Under the pieces are notes generated by a model. That model made no database searches. It was not told the DNA's origin and worked only from the letters and a program-made list of their open reading frames with translations. The position numbers and the translations under genes are program-made. Shown here piece after piece: positions 23,135-23,554 of a stretch of DNA of 23,554 nt. The first letter of the stretch is position 1, and each line of letters begins with the position of its first letter. The stretch is from Actinomycetes bacterium (GTDB lineage Bacteria > Actinomycetota > Actinomycetes > Propionibacteriales > Propionibacteriaceae), in assembly GCA_023443125.1 (NCBI GenBank), contig JAEZVO010000040.1:1-23554 (forward strand), given 5' to 3'.

Positions 23135-23164
23135 TTGGGGAAGCGCGCTGCGATGCGCTAGGCT
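23135..23164 (+). promoter_or_regulatory. Candidate SRP RNA promoter
   Basis: TTGGGG (23135-23140) and TAGGCT (23159-23164) are 18 bases apart. The second box ends seven bases before the first base of the RNA's closing helix, so the transcript would start almost exactly at its mature 5' end. Confidence 0.55.
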
Positions 23165-23171
23165 GGACGTT

Positions 23172-23264
23172 GGTTCCTCGCGCGGCGGTACCTCGCCCAA
23201 CTCCCCCAGGGTCGGAAGGCAGCAAGGGTAAGTGAGCTCTTCCGGGTGCGCGGGGAGCCCCTTT
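23172..23264 (+). ncRNA. ffs: Signal recognition particle RNA, small (4.5S) type
   Basis: This RNA pairs with the Ffh protein to target nascent membrane proteins. The conserved core is ACTCCCCCAGGGTCGGAAGG followed by CAGCAAGGGTAAG, the asymmetric Ffh-binding loop and GGAA tetraloop region. The ends pair: 23172-23183 with 23248-23259 form 12 bp including two G-U pairs. Seven Ts (23262-23268) follow the closing helix and act as terminator. At about 93 nt there is no Alu domain, as in other small bacterial SRP RNAs. Confidence 0.92.
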
Positions 23265-23303
23265 TTTTGCGCCGGGTCTGTGTCTCGCCCGAGCCGGGCA
23301 GAT

Positions 23304-23410
23304 GCAACCTGTGCGGCTCAGTTGCGGATCAAGTGTCACATGCCTCCCGACGACGCCACATCGCGCCGAAGCAGATGACACCTATGCCGCTCAGTTGCCG
23401 CACAGGTTGC
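23304..23410. repeat. Nested inverted repeat downstream of the SRP RNA gene
   Basis: Outer arms GCAACCTGTGCGG (23304-23316) and CCGCACAGGTTGC (23398-23410) are perfect over 13 bases. Inside, AAGTGTCACATGC (from 23331) and GCAGATGACACCT (from 23371) pair imperfectly. The two sides also form a diverged direct repeat of about 27 bases, both holding CTCAGTTGC (around 23301 and 23374). It may be a terminator or another intergenic hairpin element. No gene is visible between 23269 and 23427. Confidence 0.65.
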
Positions 23411-23427
23411 GGGTGCCGCCCGCTAGT

Positions 23428-23554
23428 TGTACTGACCACGGAGGTTAGGTACATGGGGATCGGCGGGTTGGCTGGACAAAGGGTGAAGACCCCCGATGGG
23501 GTGTGGAACTACCACATAACCGCACCACCAACACAGAGGTCTTCATGTCCCACA
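23428..23554 (+). mobile_element. Possible left end of another insertion sequence (IS481-like)
   Basis: The last bases read GAGGTCTTCATGTCCCACA. An AGAGG-type site precedes an ATG at 23545 that opens MSH-, the usual start of many IS481-family transposases. The preceding stretch begins TGTACTGACC (23428), compatible with a TGT-type IS end, and contains no gene. Only three and a third codons are visible, so the assignment is tentative. Confidence 0.35.

Noticed and set aside
22902..23381. N-terminal extension of the alpha/beta hydrolase to a 435-residue protein
   Set aside because: The extension reads through tRNA-Ser, its promoter and its terminator, and antisense to the SRP RNA gene.

Overview
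The window comes from a high-G+C Gram-positive bacterium (Actinomycetota). This rests on the strongly GC-biased third codon positions, GTG and TTG starts, 1- or 4-base start/stop overlaps, the MetP/MetS small-subunit importer type, and a short SRP RNA of the 4.5S class. A family such as Propionibacteriaceae is plausible, but the sequence alone does not settle it.

Layout. Bases 1-1315 look like the end of an integrated element. They hold the 3' end of an IS3-family insertion sequence, a two-gene operon (small helix-turn-helix protein plus DUF2335-like membrane protein) and a tRNA-Gly 3'-half fragment of the kind left at attachment sites. Bases 1316-2445 hold one gene, an orphan TadE-like protein, in repeat-rich DNA: long hairpins, REP-like palindromes and a 32-bp tandem repeat. 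From 2446 to 12976 nearly everything is on the minus strand: a methionine ABC importer (metN-metI-metQ), a PemK/MazF-fold protein, an M20 amidohydrolase with a small membrane protein, serB, an HtrA-type protease, type II NADH dehydrogenase, and an rRNA-type methyltransferase coupled to a HAD hydrolase. Bases 12986-19320 are a complete histidine utilisation locus: hutG divergent from an IclR-type regulator, followed by hutU, hutI and hutH. Bases 19456-22901 (minus) carry a sodium-coupled methionine/alanine importer, metP, with its 49-residue small subunit metS, then two overlapping alpha/beta hydrolase genes. The right end has tRNA-Ser(GGA), the SRP RNA gene, an inverted repeat and what looks like the first bases of another insertion sequence.

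How the genes work together. HutH, HutU, HutI and HutG turn histidine into urocanate, imidazolonepropionate, formiminoglutamate, and finally glutamate plus formamide. A perfect 6-6-6 palindrome sits between the regulator gene and hutU and is the best operator candidate. Two unrelated methionine uptake systems, one ATP-driven and one sodium-driven, lie 14 kb apart.

The most unusual signal is a family of long intergenic hairpins. Two copies, 17 kb apart, have 22-bp perfect arms that differ by one compensated base pair, and 38-nt loops with a conserved core. A looser relative sits between hutU and hutI. No clear new defence or catalytic system was found; the least understood coding unit is the two-gene operon at 354-1087.
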